This document shows, piece by piece, positions 1 through 5,259 of a stretch of DNA of 5,575 nt. Under the pieces are notes generated by a model, which saw only the letters and a list, made by a program, of their open reading frames with translations, had not been told where the DNA came from and searched no databases. Source of the stretch: Firmicutes bacterium HGW-Firmicutes-10 (GTDB lineage Bacteria; Bacillota_I; Bacilli_A; Erysipelotrichales; Erysipelotrichaceae); contig PHAF01000123.1 of the NCBI GenBank assembly GCA_002841605.1, positions 1 through 5,575 of the forward strand. Reading direction: 5' to 3'. The translations under genes and the position numbers were made by a program. Each line of letters starts with the position of its first letter. The first letter of the stretch is position 1.

Positions 1-27
1 CAGGATGTTTGTGAAAAATTTCTGCAT
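1..27 (-). CDS. Start of an unidentified gene downstream of folP, possibly diadenylate cyclase (cdaA); runs off the window
   Basis: An ATG at 27-25 on the minus strand opens a frame reading MQKFFTNIL before the window ends. A strong Shine-Dalgarno, AAGAAGGAGGG (minus strand, 48 to 38), lies about 10 nt upstream and overlaps the last codons of folP. This spacing supports a real translation start and a folP-led operon. In many bacteria folP is followed by cdaA (also called dacA), the membrane-bound cyclic-di-AMP synthase, whose N-terminus often begins with a short MQ-F-F-like stretch before the first membrane helix. Nine residues cannot establish homology, so the start is fairly well supported but the product is inference from gene order. 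Confidence 0.4.
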
Positions 28-33
28 TTAAAT

Positions 34-348
34 TTAACCCTCCTTCTTTGTTTTTATGAATTCATAAGCTGTTTTTACGCAGTCACGCATTTCAGGGACG
101 TCGTGCACCCTTAAAATATCCGCCCCGAATATTACCGATACCGCGGCGGCTGCCGCGGAGCCAAAAATCCGCTTATCCGGCGGCTTGCCTGTTATATTGC
201 CTATGAATGACTTTCTTGAAGCCCCTATTAACACCGGGAATCCAAGTTTTTTAAATTCAACTGTATTTTTTATAATTTCAATATTGTCCTGCTGCGTTTT
301 GCCAAACCCGATTCCGGGGTCCAGGATAATGTTGTCTTTTTTTATTTT
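34..348 (-). pseudogene. folP: Dihydropteroate synthase, C-terminal fragment (5' part missing)
   Basis: Dihydropteroate synthase condenses 4-aminobenzoate with 7,8-dihydropterin pyrophosphate in cytosolic folate synthesis. The fragment of about 104 residues carries family landmarks in the right order: IILDPGIGFGKT near its start, PVLIGASRKSFIG (the Ser-Arg-Lys that contacts pterin and phosphate), then an Ala-rich helix and LRVHDV (the Arg-x-His phosphate-binding motif) near its end. It stops at TAA (36-34). The family is usually about 260-280 residues, so this is roughly the last 40%. The open frame runs on to 405, but residues before KIKKDN are merely the antisense of the serS start and are not homologous. 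The 5' part, with the first pterin-binding motifs, is missing, and serS begins head-to-head within 20 nt. It is non-functional as it stands if the join is real. If the join is an assembly error, the gene is probably intact elsewhere. Confidence 0.85.
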
Positions 349-361
349 AAGGAGGGTAATT
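340..361. other. Abrupt junction between the folP fragment and the serS leader
   Basis: Folate-synthase homology on the minus strand ends near 345-348, and the serS Shine-Dalgarno starts at 349 on the plus strand. There is no room for a serS promoter, a leader RNA such as a T-box, or the rest of folP. The sequence here is a T-rich run followed by AAGGAGGG. This is either a rearrangement breakpoint or a chimeric join made during amplification or assembly. The sequence alone cannot tell which. Confidence 0.6.
349..356 (+). promoter_or_regulatory. serS ribosome binding site
   Basis: AAGGAGGG lies 5 nt before ATG at 362. It decides the serS start against the longer in-frame opening at 185, whose extra 59 residues are merely the antisense of folP. 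Confidence 0.9.
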
Positions 362-1648
362 ATGCTCGATATTAAGCTGATCAGGGAAAATCCTGATGAA
401 ATCATTCGCAGACTTCAAACCCGTGGAGCTGATTTTTCTGTAATTCTTGAAATCGTGAAGTGGGATGAGGAACGCAGGTTGTTATTGACAGAAGTGGAAG
501 CTAAAAAGAATTTCCGCAATGAATCGTCTAAGAGAATTGGACTTCTTAAGCGTGAAGGAAAAGATACGACTGACATTATGAAGGAAGTCGGTGAGGCTAA
601 TGACCAAATCTCCCAGTTGGATGCTAAAGTTGCTGAAATCGAAGAGAAAATACTCAATGTCATGAATGTTTTGCCCAATGTTCCACGTGAAACAATTAAA
701 GTGGGGACGTCGGATGCGGATAACAAAGAAGTTCGTCGATGGGGCGAAGTACGTACATTTGATTTTGAACCAAAACCTCATTGGGACATCGGCACGGGTT
801 TGGATATTCTTGATTTTGAACGAGGCGCAAAAATCACTGGTGCCCGTTTTACGGTGTATAAAGGTGCAGGAGCTCGTTTAGAACGTGCAATTATTAATTT
901 TATGCTCGACTTGCATACTACAAAGCATGGTTATATGGAAACTTTGCCACCATTTATGGTAAATGCACAGTCGATGTATGGGACTGGTCAATTGCCGAAA
1001 TTTGAAGAGGATTTATTCAAAGTGACTCCATTTGATTACTATTTAGTACCAACGGCTGAAGTTCCTGTGACAAATATGCATGCAAATGAAATTCTTGCAT
1101 TGGATCAAATGCCGGTTTACTACACGGCATACACACCTTGTTTTCGTGCAGAAGCAGGAGCCGCAGGGCGTGATACAAGGGGAATCATACGTCAGCACCA
1201 GTTCAACAAAGTAGAACTTGTTAAATTTACAACACCTGAGACATCGTATGAAGAACTTGAAAAATTAACAAACAATGCAGAAGAAGTTTTAAAACAACTG
1301 AAACTGCCTTACCGAGTCGTAGAACTCTGCACAGGAGATATGGGGTTTAGCAGCGCAATGACATATGATATTGAGGTTTGGCTACCGGCTTTCGCTACTT
1401 ATCGTGAAATCTCGTCTTGTTCGAACTTTGAAGACTTTCAGGCTCGTCGCGCGAATATTCGTTTCCGACGCGAGCAAAAGGGAAAACCTGAGTATGTTCA
1501 CACGCTCAATGGTTCCGGTTTGGCAGTAGGCAGAACCGTAGCTGCAATTTTAGAAAATTATCAAAATGCGGATGGAACAGTCACTGTTCCTGAAGTATTA
1601 CGACCTTACATGGGCGGACTAGAAATAATTGCAATTAATAAAAAATAA
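362..1648 (+). CDS. serS: Seryl-tRNA synthetase (class II)
   Basis: It charges tRNA-Ser (and tRNA-Sec where present) with serine in the cytosol, through a seryl-adenylate. The product is 428 residues, the normal bacterial length. Residues 1 to about 105 form the N-terminal domain, with a charged, heptad-like stretch (about 30-100) matching the antiparallel coiled coil that grips the long variable arm of tRNA-Ser. The catalytic domain follows: the TAE serine-site motif (231-233), motif 2 from FRAEAG (261-266) through GRDTRG (269-274) to RQHQFNKVEL, SSCSNFEDFQARR (351-363), and motif 3 NGSGLAVGRTVAAILEN (383-399) with its Arg391. All key residues appear intact. The start at 362 gives the standard MLDIKLIREN opening and has a strong ribosome site. 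No promoter can be seen upstream because the folP fragment abuts the leader. The SRP RNA promoter overlaps its 3' end. Confidence 0.98.
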   Translation: MLDIKLIRENPDEIIRRLQTRGADFSVILEIVKWDEERRLLLTEVEAKKNFRNESSKRIGLLKREGKDTTDIMKEVGEANDQISQLDAKVAEIEEKILNVMNVLPNVPRETIKVGTSDADNKEVRRWGEVRTFDFEPKPHWDIGTGLDILDFERGAKITGARFTVYKGAGARLERAIINFMLDLHTTKHGYMETLPPFMVNAQSMYGTGQLPKFEEDLFKVTPFDYYLVPTAEVPVTNMHANEILALDQMPVYYTAYTPCFRAEAGAAGRDTRGIIRQHQFNKVELVKFTTPETSYEELEKLTNNAEEVLKQLKLPYRVVELCTGDMGFSSAMTYDIEVWLPAFATYREISSCSNFEDFQARRANIRFRREQKGKPEYVHTLNGSGLAVGRTVAAILENYQNADGTVTVPEVLRPYMGGLEIIAINKK

Positions 1649-1656
1649 GGTATAAT
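1629..1656 (+). promoter_or_regulatory. Probable promoter of the SRP RNA gene
   Basis: TATAAT (1651-1656) is a perfect -10 box. TTGCAA (1629-1634) matches four of six positions of the -35 consensus at a 16-bp spacing. Transcription would start near 1662-1664, exactly where the SRP RNA terminal stem begins. The promoter lies across the last codons and stop of serS. The call rests on consensus match and position only. Confidence 0.75.
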
Positions 1657-1661
1657 AAACA

Positions 1662-1744
1662 TACTATCACAACGTTACCCACTGAACCAGGTCAGGGTCG
1701 GAAGACAGCAGCCTTAAAGTGGCTCTGACGTGTGTGATAGCTTT
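1662..1744 (+). ncRNA. ffs: Signal recognition particle RNA, small (4.5S-like) type
   Basis: This RNA binds Ffh and targets ribosomes making membrane proteins to FtsY. The signature core is at about 1687-1713: CCAGGTCAG, the GGAA tetraloop (1700-1703) and AGCAGCC, which is the Ffh M-domain site. The terminal stem is 1664-1671 (CTATCACA) paired with 1733-1740 (TGTGATAG), continued by 1672-1675 with 1728-1731 after a single bulged G. A middle helix pairs CCACT (1679-1683) with AGTGG (1718-1722). At about 80 nt it is the short form without an Alu domain, unlike the roughly 270-nt RNA of Bacillus. The apical pairs differ from the E. coli-type sequence but compensate one another, which supports a functional RNA. 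In Bacillus the gene lies between tadA and dnaX; here it is between serS and tadA. The exact ends are estimated. Confidence 0.95.
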
Positions 1745-1750
1745 TATTTT
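1733..1750 (+). terminator. Possible terminator formed by the SRP RNA terminal stem and a U-rich tract
   Basis: The 3' strand of the terminal helix (1733-1740) is followed by CTTTTATTTT (1741-1750). The closing helix plus U-rich run could stop transcription at the end of the RNA. The hairpin is long-range and the tract is interrupted, so some read-through into tadA is likely, since tadA shows no clear promoter of its own. Confidence 0.35.
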
Positions 1751-1764
1751 ACAAAAGGAGTCTT

Positions 1765-2226
1765 ATGGACGATAAAAAATACATGGATCTGGCATTAGTG
1801 GAAGCTAAGATGGCATTTTCTGAAAATGAAGTGCCTATCGGTTGTGTTATTGAATATAAAGGTAATGTCATAGCTTCTTCACACAATCGAAAAGAGCAAC
1901 TCAACCGAGCAACGGCTCATGCCGAGATATTGGCTATAGAACAGGCATGTTTGGCACTAAATGATTGGCGATTGGATGAGTGTACATTGTATGTGACATT
2001 GGAACCGTGTCCGATGTGTGCCGGAGCGATTTATCAGTCGCGTATAAAAAGAGTTGTTTTTGGGACGTTTGATTCTAAAGGAGGCGCATACGGCTCAAAT
2101 TTTGACATGAATGCTGTCCCTAGACTTAATCATTACCCTTCAATAACCAGTGGCGTTTCAAAAGATGAGTGCAGCGAACTGCTCAAAGAATTCTTTCAGT
2201 CAAAAAGGCGAAAAAATTACGAATAA
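1765..2226 (+). CDS. tadA: tRNA-specific adenosine deaminase
   Basis: It converts adenosine-34 to inosine in the anticodon of tRNA-Arg(ACG), letting one tRNA read CGU, CGC and CGA. The 153-residue product has the usual length. The zinc deaminase signature is complete: HAE at 52-54 (His52 a zinc ligand, Glu54 the proton shuttle) and PCPMC at 81-85 (Cys82 and Cys85 zinc ligands). NEVPIG (21-26), HNR (40-42) and GAYGS (107-111) match conserved parts of the bacterial enzyme. The start follows AAAAGGAG with 5 nt spacing. It sits 15-20 nt after the SRP RNA, so it is probably read by leakage past that RNA, and it ends at a strong hairpin terminator. A cytosine or guanine deaminase is a less likely alternative given the motifs and the locus. 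Confidence 0.96.
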   Translation: MDDKKYMDLALVEAKMAFSENEVPIGCVIEYKGNVIASSHNRKEQLNRATAHAEILAIEQACLALNDWRLDECTLYVTLEPCPMCAGAIYQSRIKRVVFGTFDSKGGAYGSNFDMNAVPRLNHYPSITSGVSKDECSELLKEFFQSKRRKNYE

Positions 2227-2230
2227 ACCG

Positions 2231-2255
2231 AGAGGAGATATCTCCTCTTTTCTTT
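2231..2255 (+). terminator. Intrinsic terminator after tadA
   Basis: AGAGGAG (2231-2237) pairs perfectly with CTCCTCT (2242-2248) around an ATAT loop, and TTTCTTT (2249-2255) follows. It begins 5 nt after the tadA stop and separates tadA from the acetyltransferase gene. Confidence 0.85.
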
Positions 2256-2281
2256 ATAATGGGTATAAAAGTCGCAGGTTA

Positions 2282-2290
2282 TGGTATAAT
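2282..2290 (+). promoter_or_regulatory. Probable extended -10 promoter of the acetyltransferase gene
   Basis: TGGTATAAT is a perfect extended -10 (TGnTATAAT). No good -35 box is seen upstream, which is typical for extended -10 promoters. Transcription would start near 2297, about 28 nt before the gene. A second weaker box, GGTATAAAA, at 2262-2270 could be an alternative start. Confidence 0.7.
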
Positions 2291-2312
2291 AAATAAGACA
2301 ACATTGAACATC

Positions 2313-2320
2313 AAAGGAGT
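2313..2320 (+). promoter_or_regulatory. Ribosome binding site of the acetyltransferase gene
   Basis: AAAGGAGT ends 4 nt before ATG at 2325. It selects this start over the in-frame ATG at 2259, which has no ribosome site and lies upstream of the proposed promoter. Confidence 0.85.
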
Positions 2321-2324
2321 AATC

Positions 2325-2789
2325 ATGGAAGTTATCTCAGTGAGAAATCAACCTGAAACGGTTGATTCTGCTATCTCTTATATTCAGTCGAAATGGGCTA
2401 GTGAGCAAAGTAGGGAAGTATATCAAGACTGTATCTCGCATTCATTAAGCACCCCATCAGCGCTACCACGTTGGTATATATTGATGGATAAAGATTCGAT
2501 CATCGGTTGTGCGGGCTTGATTACCAACGATTTTATCAGCAGAATGGACTTATATCCTTGGATTTGTGCACTTTACGTCGAAAAATCCTATCGTGGAAAG
2601 AATTTAGGTCGATTACTAATTGAAGCTGCGATAGCTGATGCCAAAGAAGGCGGATATGACAATTGCTATTTGTGTACCGATCATATCGGCTATTATGAAA
2701 AGTTCGGATTCTCGAGAATCGGAATCGGATATCACCCTTGGGGAGAAACATCCTCTATTTATCAGATCTCTACGCAGCGCACTATCTGA
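2325..2789 (+). CDS. GNAT-family N-acetyltransferase, substrate unknown
   Basis: The 154-residue product has the size and layout of a single-domain acetyl-CoA-dependent acetyltransferase. A strand near 58-66 (SIIGCAGLI) precedes the core strand ICALYVEKSYR (80-90) and the acetyl-CoA pyrophosphate loop RGKNLGRLL (90-98), an Arg-x-x-Asn-x-Gly version of motif A. A helix follows (LLIEAAIADAKEGG). YYEKFGF (123-129) is the common C-terminal GNAT motif, with Tyr123/Tyr124 near the usual catalytic tyrosine. No signal peptide or membrane segment is seen, so it is likely cytosolic. The substrate cannot be told: small amines, aminoglycosides or protein N-termini are all possible in this superfamily. 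It has its own promoter and lies between tadA and dnaX, where no such gene is usual, so it may be a lineage-specific insertion. The stop is TGA. Confidence 0.88.
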   Translation: MEVISVRNQPETVDSAISYIQSKWASEQSREVYQDCISHSLSTPSALPRWYILMDKDSIIGCAGLITNDFISRMDLYPWICALYVEKSYRGKNLGRLLIEAAIADAKEGGYDNCYLCTDHIGYYEKFGFSRIGIGYHPWGETSSIYQISTQRTI

Positions 2790-2808
2790 AATGAGATGAC
2801 CAATCAAT

Positions 2809-2838
2809 TTCAAATGCAAATGACTGATTTGGTATAAA
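2809..2838 (+). promoter_or_regulatory. Probable promoter of the dnaX-recR-fhs group
   Basis: TGGTATAAA (2830-2838) is an extended -10 with five of six hexamer matches. TTCAAA (2809-2814) is a weak -35 at 18-bp spacing. It is the only good promoter candidate in the 72-nt gap before dnaX, and no terminator hairpin with a U-run is seen after the acetyltransferase gene, so read-through from that gene is also possible. Confidence 0.6.
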
Positions 2839-2861
2839 TTACACGGAAAGAAGGGTTTGTT

Positions 2862-4658
2862 ATGGCATATAAAGCGTTATACAGAACATATCGGCCAACT
2901 TCCTTTGAGAAGGTTGTAGGACAGCAACATATCGTAAAAACCCTGCAGAATGCAGTTTTGAAGCATAAAATCGCTCATGCATATCTTTTTTGTGGTCCAC
3001 GCGGAACTGGCAAGACAACTGTGGCGAAATTGATGGCTAAAGCGGTGAACTGCCCTGACAAAAATAAAGCACCATGTAATGTCTGTGACAGTTGCTTATC
3101 TATTCAAGCCGGAACTCATCCGGATATCATTGAAATCGATGCTGCCAGTAACAATGGTGTTGATGAAATAAGGGATTTGATTGAAAAGGTAAAATATTCG
3201 CCGATTGAAGGGAAATATAAAGTATATATTATCGATGAAGTACACATGCTCTCTCAGGGAGCTTTTAATGCTTTATTAAAAACTTTGGAAGAACCTCCGT
3301 CACATGTTATTTTTATTTTGGCTACCACAGAGCCCCATAAAGTGTTACCAACCATCATCAGCAGATGTCAACGCTTTGATTTTACGAAAGTACCTTTGGC
3401 TGAAATCGGTACAAGAGTAAGAGAAGTGCTAGATTTGGAGAAAATCAAGTATGAAGAAGGTGTTATCCGACTGATCAGTCAATTGGCCGAAGGCGGCTTA
3501 AGGGATGCCCTAAGTATTCTGGAACAGTGTATTGCTTATGCTCAAAATGATCTAAGAGTTCAACATGTGCATGATATTTACGGAATAACGACAGTAAACG
3601 AGAAAATTGACTTACTTGATGCCGTGTTTTCAAAAGACGTTGTTGCAATTCTTGATAATGTTCGCTTTATAAGTGAAAAGAGTTTCGATATCAAGCGCTT
3701 GACTTCGGATATGATTGATTTATTAAAAGAATGCATTATATACCAATACACCCGCGATGCTTCATTGTTACAAATTGCGACCGAAGATGAAGTTAAACAC
3801 ATCCTTTCAAAAAGAAACGCGAATGATTTACTGAAAATGATCGATATATTTATTGAAACTATGGATAAATACCGAAATGCCACCAATATCCACTCATATT
3901 TTGAGGTGGCATTGCTCAAGATGATGTCGATGGGTAATGAAACGGCTGATTATGTTGTGAAGACCGAGGCAAAAGTGCCTTTTGCAGATACAAAACTTAA
4001 GGCTGTTTTAGCTAAAGAAGAGGCGAAGCCAACCATTCAACCAGTAAAGTCGGTTATAGAAGATAATACAGAAGTTAGCGAAGAACCGGTCGTATTGGAG
4101 TCACATGAAGATGAACGCTTGTTACAACTGGATATTGCGAATGATGTTGCTGATGTAACCGAAGTTGAAGAGTTGCTTTTGAGTGATTTTGACATTGTCC
4201 GCTTTATGGTTGCCGGAGACAAGGCAAGACGCACAAATGAAGCGCAACTTTGGAGTCGATTGGATGACTACATCAATGAAATCGAGTGGGCTAGGGTAGC
4301 GCGTATGATTTCAGATGGAAATATTGTAGTGACTAACGAGCAATTTGTCGTACTGTCAGTGCCGTATGAAGAGGTAGCGAGAGAAATCAATGCTAAAGCC
4401 AATGAAGTCGCATTAAGGAAACTGATGATAGAGATCGTGAAGCAGCCTCGTAAAGTCTTTGCTATTACTAAAGATCAGGAAGAACGAACCATCGCCTTAT
4501 TTAGAGAATTGTGGAGTGCGGGAAAACTGCCCGAACCAATGATTATCCATATCGAACCGTTACCTAAAGTAAAAAAACAAGAAGAAGAGGTCAGTGTTGA
4601 TCAGCGGCTTGTGAGTTTATTTGGGGAAGGGAATGTGGATTTCATTCATGAGGAGTAG
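2862..4658 (+). CDS. dnaX: DNA polymerase III subunit gamma/tau (clamp loader)
   Basis: It is the ATPase motor of the clamp loader, which opens the beta sliding clamp at the replication fork; the tau tail joins polymerase and helicase. The 598-residue product starts MAYKALYRTYRP, the family opening. Walker A is GPRGTGKT (45-52), the zinc knuckle uses Cys64, Cys72, Cys75 and Cys78, Walker B is IIDE (123-126), sensor 1 is ATTE (154-157), the SRC arginine finger is at 167-169, and GGLRDA (211-216) holds the sensor-2 Arg214. The collar domain runs to about 360. An acidic, low-complexity linker (about 385-440) leads to a C-terminal tau-like domain (about 440-570) and a charged tail. No A-AAA-AAG slippery site is seen where the short gamma form would end, so probably only tau is made. 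AAAGAAGGG gives the ribosome site 6 nt before ATG. recR follows after 2 nt. Confidence 0.97.
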   Translation: MAYKALYRTYRPTSFEKVVGQQHIVKTLQNAVLKHKIAHAYLFCGPRGTGKTTVAKLMAKAVNCPDKNKAPCNVCDSCLSIQAGTHPDIIEIDAASNNGVDEIRDLIEKVKYSPIEGKYKVYIIDEVHMLSQGAFNALLKTLEEPPSHVIFILATTEPHKVLPTIISRCQRFDFTKVPLAEIGTRVREVLDLEKIKYEEGVIRLISQLAEGGLRDALSILEQCIAYAQNDLRVQHVHDIYGITTVNEKIDLLDAVFSKDVVAILDNVRFISEKSFDIKRLTSDMIDLLKECIIYQYTRDASLLQIATEDEVKHILSKRNANDLLKMIDIFIETMDKYRNATNIHSYFEVALLKMMSMGNETADYVVKTEAKVPFADTKLKAVLAKEEAKPTIQPVKSVIEDNTEVSEEPVVLESHEDERLLQLDIANDVADVTEVEELLLSDFDIVRFMVAGDKARRTNEAQLWSRLDDYINEIEWARVARMISDGNIVVTNEQFVVLSVPYEEVAREINAKANEVALRKLMIEIVKQPRKVFAITKDQEERTIALFRELWSAGKLPEPMIIHIEPLPKVKKQEEEVSVDQRLVSLFGEGNVDFIHEE

Positions 4659-4660
4659 AT

Positions 4661-5251
4661 ATGTATCCCAAAATACTATTAAATCTTATTGAGGAGTTGA
4701 AAAAATTGCCTGGTGTAGGTGCAAAAACTGCAGAGCGTTATGCGTTTGAAATTATTGATCGTGACCATCAGGATATAGAGGCATTTGCCAATGCGTTGCT
4801 GAAGATTAAAGATGGATTAAAAACATGTACGATTTGCGGAAATATTACAGAAGAAACTTATTGTGACATTTGCAAAGATAAACATAGAGACAGATCAGTG
4901 ATTTGCGTGGTCAGCCACCCGAAAGATATCATTGCAATGGAAAAAATGGGTGAATTTCATGGTGTGTATCATGTGCTTAACGGAGTTATTTCTACATTTA
5001 AAGGAATTTTGCCCGAAGATATCAATATTGAGTCTTTGATTAAGCGCGTAGATGAACATGTCACTGAGGTTATCATTGCGACCAATCCTACGATCGAGGG
5101 AGAAACTACGGCTCTCTACATCGCAAAGAAACTTCAATTAAAAGAAGCTAACGTTACTCGTTTGGCGTCTGGTCTGCCAATGGGCGGACATTTGGATTAT
5201 GCCGATGAGATGACGTTGATAAAAGCTATGGAAGGCCGAAAGAAAATATAG
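4661..5251 (+). CDS. recR: Recombination mediator protein RecR
   Basis: With RecF and RecO it loads RecA onto SSB-coated gaps in DNA repair. The 196-residue product has the normal length. A helix-hairpin-helix lies at about 11-30 (LPGVGAKTAERYAF), a four-cysteine zinc finger follows (Cys56, Cys59, Cys68, Cys71), then the Toprim domain from about 79 (SVICVV) through IIATNPTIEGE (138-148). The C-terminal RLASGLPMGGHLDYADE motif (167-183) is also present. The Toprim position that is Glu in E. coli RecR is Ser85 here; Bacillus RecR has Gln, so this is within family variation. GVISTFKGILPED departs from the usual ISP-x-x-GIGPED. The ribosome site AGGAG (4651-4655) lies inside the last dnaX codons and the start is 2 nt after the dnaX stop, so the two are probably translationally coupled. 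No ybaB homologue lies between them. Confidence 0.97.
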   Translation: MYPKILLNLIEELKKLPGVGAKTAERYAFEIIDRDHQDIEAFANALLKIKDGLKTCTICGNITEETYCDICKDKHRDRSVICVVSHPKDIIAMEKMGEFHGVYHVLNGVISTFKGILPEDINIESLIKRVDEHVTEVIIATNPTIEGETTALYIAKKLQLKEANVTRLASGLPMGGHLDYADEMTLIKAMEGRKKI

Positions 5252-5259
5252 GAGGAGCC

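Noticed and set aside
267..276. TATAAT at 271-276 as a serS promoter
   Set aside because: It lies in antisense to folP coding sequence with no -35 match at the right distance. It could act by chance, but nothing supports it beyond the hexamer.
311..348. GC-rich stretch followed by a T-run, as a terminator or T-box leader of serS
   Set aside because: The GC part encodes the LDPGIG motif of folP on the other strand and the T-run encodes lysines. There is no stable hairpin next to the T-run and no T-box sequence.
185..361. N-terminal extension of SerS by 59 residues from an upstream ATG
   Set aside because: The extra residues are the antisense of the folP fragment, they resemble no part of SerS, and a strong ribosome site sits before ATG 362.
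415..781. Minus-strand and alternate-frame open frames inside serS, and similar ones inside tadA, dnaX and recR
   Set aside because: They lie wholly inside well-identified genes, have no family motifs, and are shadows of the real frames.
2802..2829. AATCA/TGATT inverted repeat and CAAATG tandem copy after the acetyltransferase gene, as terminator or operator
   Set aside because: The stem is only five A/T-rich pairs with a long loop and no U-run, and a six-base doubling is expected by chance in AT-rich DNA.
4571..4577. Run of seven A near the end of dnaX as a programmed frameshift site for the gamma form
   Set aside because: It is only about 28 codons from the stop, far beyond where the gamma form would end, and no downstream stimulatory hairpin is evident.
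4913..4918. Loss of the Toprim Glu in RecR (Ser85) as a sign of a degenerate protein
   Set aside because: Bacillus RecR also lacks Glu at this position (Gln), RecR is not known to be a catalytic Toprim enzyme, and all other motifs are intact.
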